64,000 nt of DNA from Bacteroidales bacterium (GTDB lineage Bacteria > Bacteroidota > Bacteroidia > Bacteroidales > F082): NCBI GenBank assembly GCA_024681295.1, contig JAILBC010000006.1:1-64000 (forward strand), given 5' to 3'. A model generated the notes under the pieces. It did not search any database and was not told the origin of the DNA. It worked only from the letters and a program-made list of their open reading frames with translations. This document shows positions 62,005 to 64,000 of this stretch, piece after piece (position 1 is the first letter of the stretch; each line of letters opens with the position of its first letter). A program made the translations under genes and the position numbers.

Positions 62005-63459
62005 ATGCAAAACACCGACATACAGAACGCTTTGGCGATGCTCGCCCGATCCATCGGGATGGAGCCTGTCGACATCAAAGCCATCGCTGAATCAGGGTCG
62101 TCAAGAAAATATTACAGAATCGTGACCGAACAAGGATCCGTAATGGGGGCCTACAACGCTAATGTAGAGGAGAACGAAGCCTTTTTCTATCTGACCCAAC
62201 ATTTTGGCAACAAGAACCTTCATGTTCCTAGCCTTTTGGCCATCAATGAAGAGCGCACCTGCTATCTCCAAACGGATCTTGGCGACGAGACACTTTTCGA
62301 CCATGTGCAACGCGACCTGAGAACGGGCGGATACTCACCTCAGACCATTGAGCTATACAAGAAAACGCTGGATCAACTCGTCAGATTCCAAATCCGGGGC
62401 GACATTGGCCTTGACTACAAGAAGACTTATCCTGTGCCTTGTTTCGACAAATCGGCGGTGATGGACGACCTGAACTATTTCAAGTACTATTTTGTAAAAC
62501 CTCACGCCGAAATCGTCTTCAACGAGGAAAACCTGAAAAAGAATTTTGAAAGCTTCGCCAACTTCGTCTGCCGTGCTTATAATGGCGCCTTCATGTACCG
62601 AGACTTCCAGTCGAGAAACGTAATGATTTTTAATGGAGAGCCATATTTTATTGATTATCAAGGCGGTAGACGAGGTCCGTTCCAATATGACGTGATTTCG
62701 CTTCTCTATCAGGTGAAAGCACAGATGCCACAAGAGCTTCGCGAAAAATTAGAGGATTATTATGTAACAAGGCTCAAAGAAGAAATCAACCCCAACAAGA
62801 TTGGGTTCTATGAATTCTATCCTCATTTTGTGTATCTGCGTCTGATGCAGGTGTTGGGTGCCTACGGTTTCCGTGGACTAATCCAAAAAAAGGCACATTT
62901 CATTGAGAGTATTCCTTTTGCTCTTAGAGAGTTAAAGATCCTTAATGAAAGCTATCCTTTAAATGAATATTCCGAACTCCAAAGCATCATACATCAGTTA
63001 TTTGGATTACTGGATCGTTATCCTTCCCCTCCCACCTCTAACCTCCTACCTCTAACCTCTCACCTCACCGTAACTGTAAATAGTTTCTCGTTCAAGAAGG
63101 GTTACCCCGACGATTACAGCGGCAACGGAGGCGGCTTCGTGTTCGACTGCCGTGCCTTGCCCAATCCTGGACGCGAGCCGCAGTTCAAGACCAAGACAGG
63201 CCGCGACTGGGAGGTGGCAGAGTACCTTGAAGCCAAGCCACAAACGCACGAGTTTCTCAACCATGTGAAAGCCCTGGTCACGCAAAGCATCGACAACTAT
63301 CTGGAACGGCATTTCAGCAACCTGATGATCTCGTTTGGCTGCACCGGTGGACAACACCGTTCGGTGTACTTCGCCCAGAGCATCGCCGACTGGATTCGAA
63401 AGACCTACCCCACCGTCAACGTCAAAATCAACCACATCGAACAGCACATCCATGAATAG
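62005..63459 (+). CDS. Aminoglycoside-phosphotransferase-like kinase fused to RapZ C-terminal-type domain
   Basis: APH-like FMYRDFQSRNVMIFNGEPYFIDYQGGRRGPFQYDV; C-terminal SFSFKKGYPDDYSGNGGGFVFDCRALPNPGR...ISFGCTGGQHRSVYFAQ; start trimmed to 62005. Confidence 0.88.
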   Translation: MQNTDIQNALAMLARSIGMEPVDIKAIAESGSSRKYYRIVTEQGSVMGAYNANVEENEAFFYLTQHFGNKNLHVPSLLAINEERTCYLQTDLGDETLFDHVQRDLRTGGYSPQTIELYKKTLDQLVRFQIRGDIGLDYKKTYPVPCFDKSAVMDDLNYFKYYFVKPHAEIVFNEENLKKNFESFANFVCRAYNGAFMYRDFQSRNVMIFNGEPYFIDYQGGRRGPFQYDVISLLYQVKAQMPQELREKLEDYYVTRLKEEINPNKIGFYEFYPHFVYLRLMQVLGAYGFRGLIQKKAHFIESIPFALRELKILNESYPLNEYSELQSIIHQLFGLLDRYPSPPTSNLLPLTSHLTVTVNSFSFKKGYPDDYSGNGGGFVFDCRALPNPGREPQFKTKTGRDWEVAEYLEAKPQTHEFLNHVKALVTQSIDNYLERHFSNLMISFGCTGGQHRSVYFAQSIADWIRKTYPTVNVKINHIEQHIHE

Positions 63460-64000
63460 AACCGCCATGATTCTCGCCGCTGGACTGGGCACGCGTCTCA
63501 AAACGCTTACCCACGACAGGCCCAAAGCCCTCGTCGAAGTGGCTGGAAAGACCCTCCTGGAACGCAATATCGAAAATCTTATTATCAACGGTTTCAGCAC
63601 CATTGTAATCAACATCCACCACTTCGGGGAGCAAGTCATCCGTTTTTTGGATTCGCACGATTTTGATGCTCGGATTCTTATCTCCGACGAGCGCGGACAG
63701 TTGATGGACACAGGAGGCGGCATCGTCCAAGCCTTGCCCTTCTTCCACAACACTGAAGCTGTTCTAGTGCATAATGTGGACATCCTCAGCGACGTTGACC
63801 TCCAAGGGCATTACGACCGGTTTTTGCAATCCAAAGACGATGCCTGGCTGCTCACCCAAGACCGACAAACCTCCCGAAAACTGCTTTTTGACAACAACAA
63901 CCTGCTGGTGGGATGGAGAAACTTAAACGATGGCTCTTTCAAATGGGTCAACGGCATTTTGGAATCTTACAAGGAACTGGCTTTCAGCGGAATGCACATA
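63452..64000 (+). CDS. Sugar-1-phosphate nucleotidyltransferase (MurU-like), truncated by window edge; absent from supplied ORF track
   Basis: ATG at 63452 overlaps the upstream stop; MNRTAMILAAGLGTRLKTLTHDRPKALVEVAGKTLLERNIENL. Confidence 0.85.
   Translation, partial: MNRTAMILAAGLGTRLKTLTHDRPKALVEVAGKTLLERNIENLIINGFSTIVINIHHFGEQVIRFLDSHDFDARILISDERGQLMDTGGGIVQALPFFHNTEAVLVHNVDILSDVDLQGHYDRFLQSKDDAWLLTQDRQTSRKLLFDNNNLLVGWRNLNDGSFKWVNGILESYKELAFSGMHI

Overview
The window is Bacteroidetes-type chromosomal DNA. Supporting signs are TAnnTTTG -7 promoter motifs, type IX secretion (T9SS) C-terminal sorting domains and a Bacteroidetes-type type VI secretion system (T6SS). About 41 kb (155-41409), all on the minus strand, forms one contractile-injection (T6SS-like) gene cluster. 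It has one TssH/ClpV, one TssB and one TssC, three Hcp/TssD homologues (one with a large internal insertion), two VgrG, two DUF4280 PAAR-like proteins, an effector/immunity-like pair, and two complete baseplate modules in the order TssG-TssK-TssE-TssF. Interleaved with the baseplate genes is what reads as a complete eukaryote-like ubiquitin conjugation pathway. It consists of two ubiquitin-like proteins ending ..DPIAG, an E1 (ThiF/UBA) with catalytic-Cys and UFD-like regions, an E2 with HPN and a catalytic Cys, two membrane-anchored RING-finger plus FHA proteins, and a membrane-anchored JAMM/JAB protease with a perfect HxHx7SxxD motif. I recognise no canonical TssJ/TssL/TssM; the vWA-like/RING/multi-TM/FHA proteins are candidates for that role. 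I consider this ubiquitin-T6SS hybrid the principal discovery candidate. The rest (41.4-64 kb) is mostly housekeeping: speA, an alkaline phosphatase, split transketolase, an RluA-family pseudouridine synthase, two tRNA-Leu, thrS-infC-rpmI-rplT, a C10 protease, a TonB-dependent receptor, aroC, a DUF349 protein, a kinase-RapZ fusion and a nucleotidyltransferase. All assignments were made by reading the sequence and ORF translations; no database search was run.
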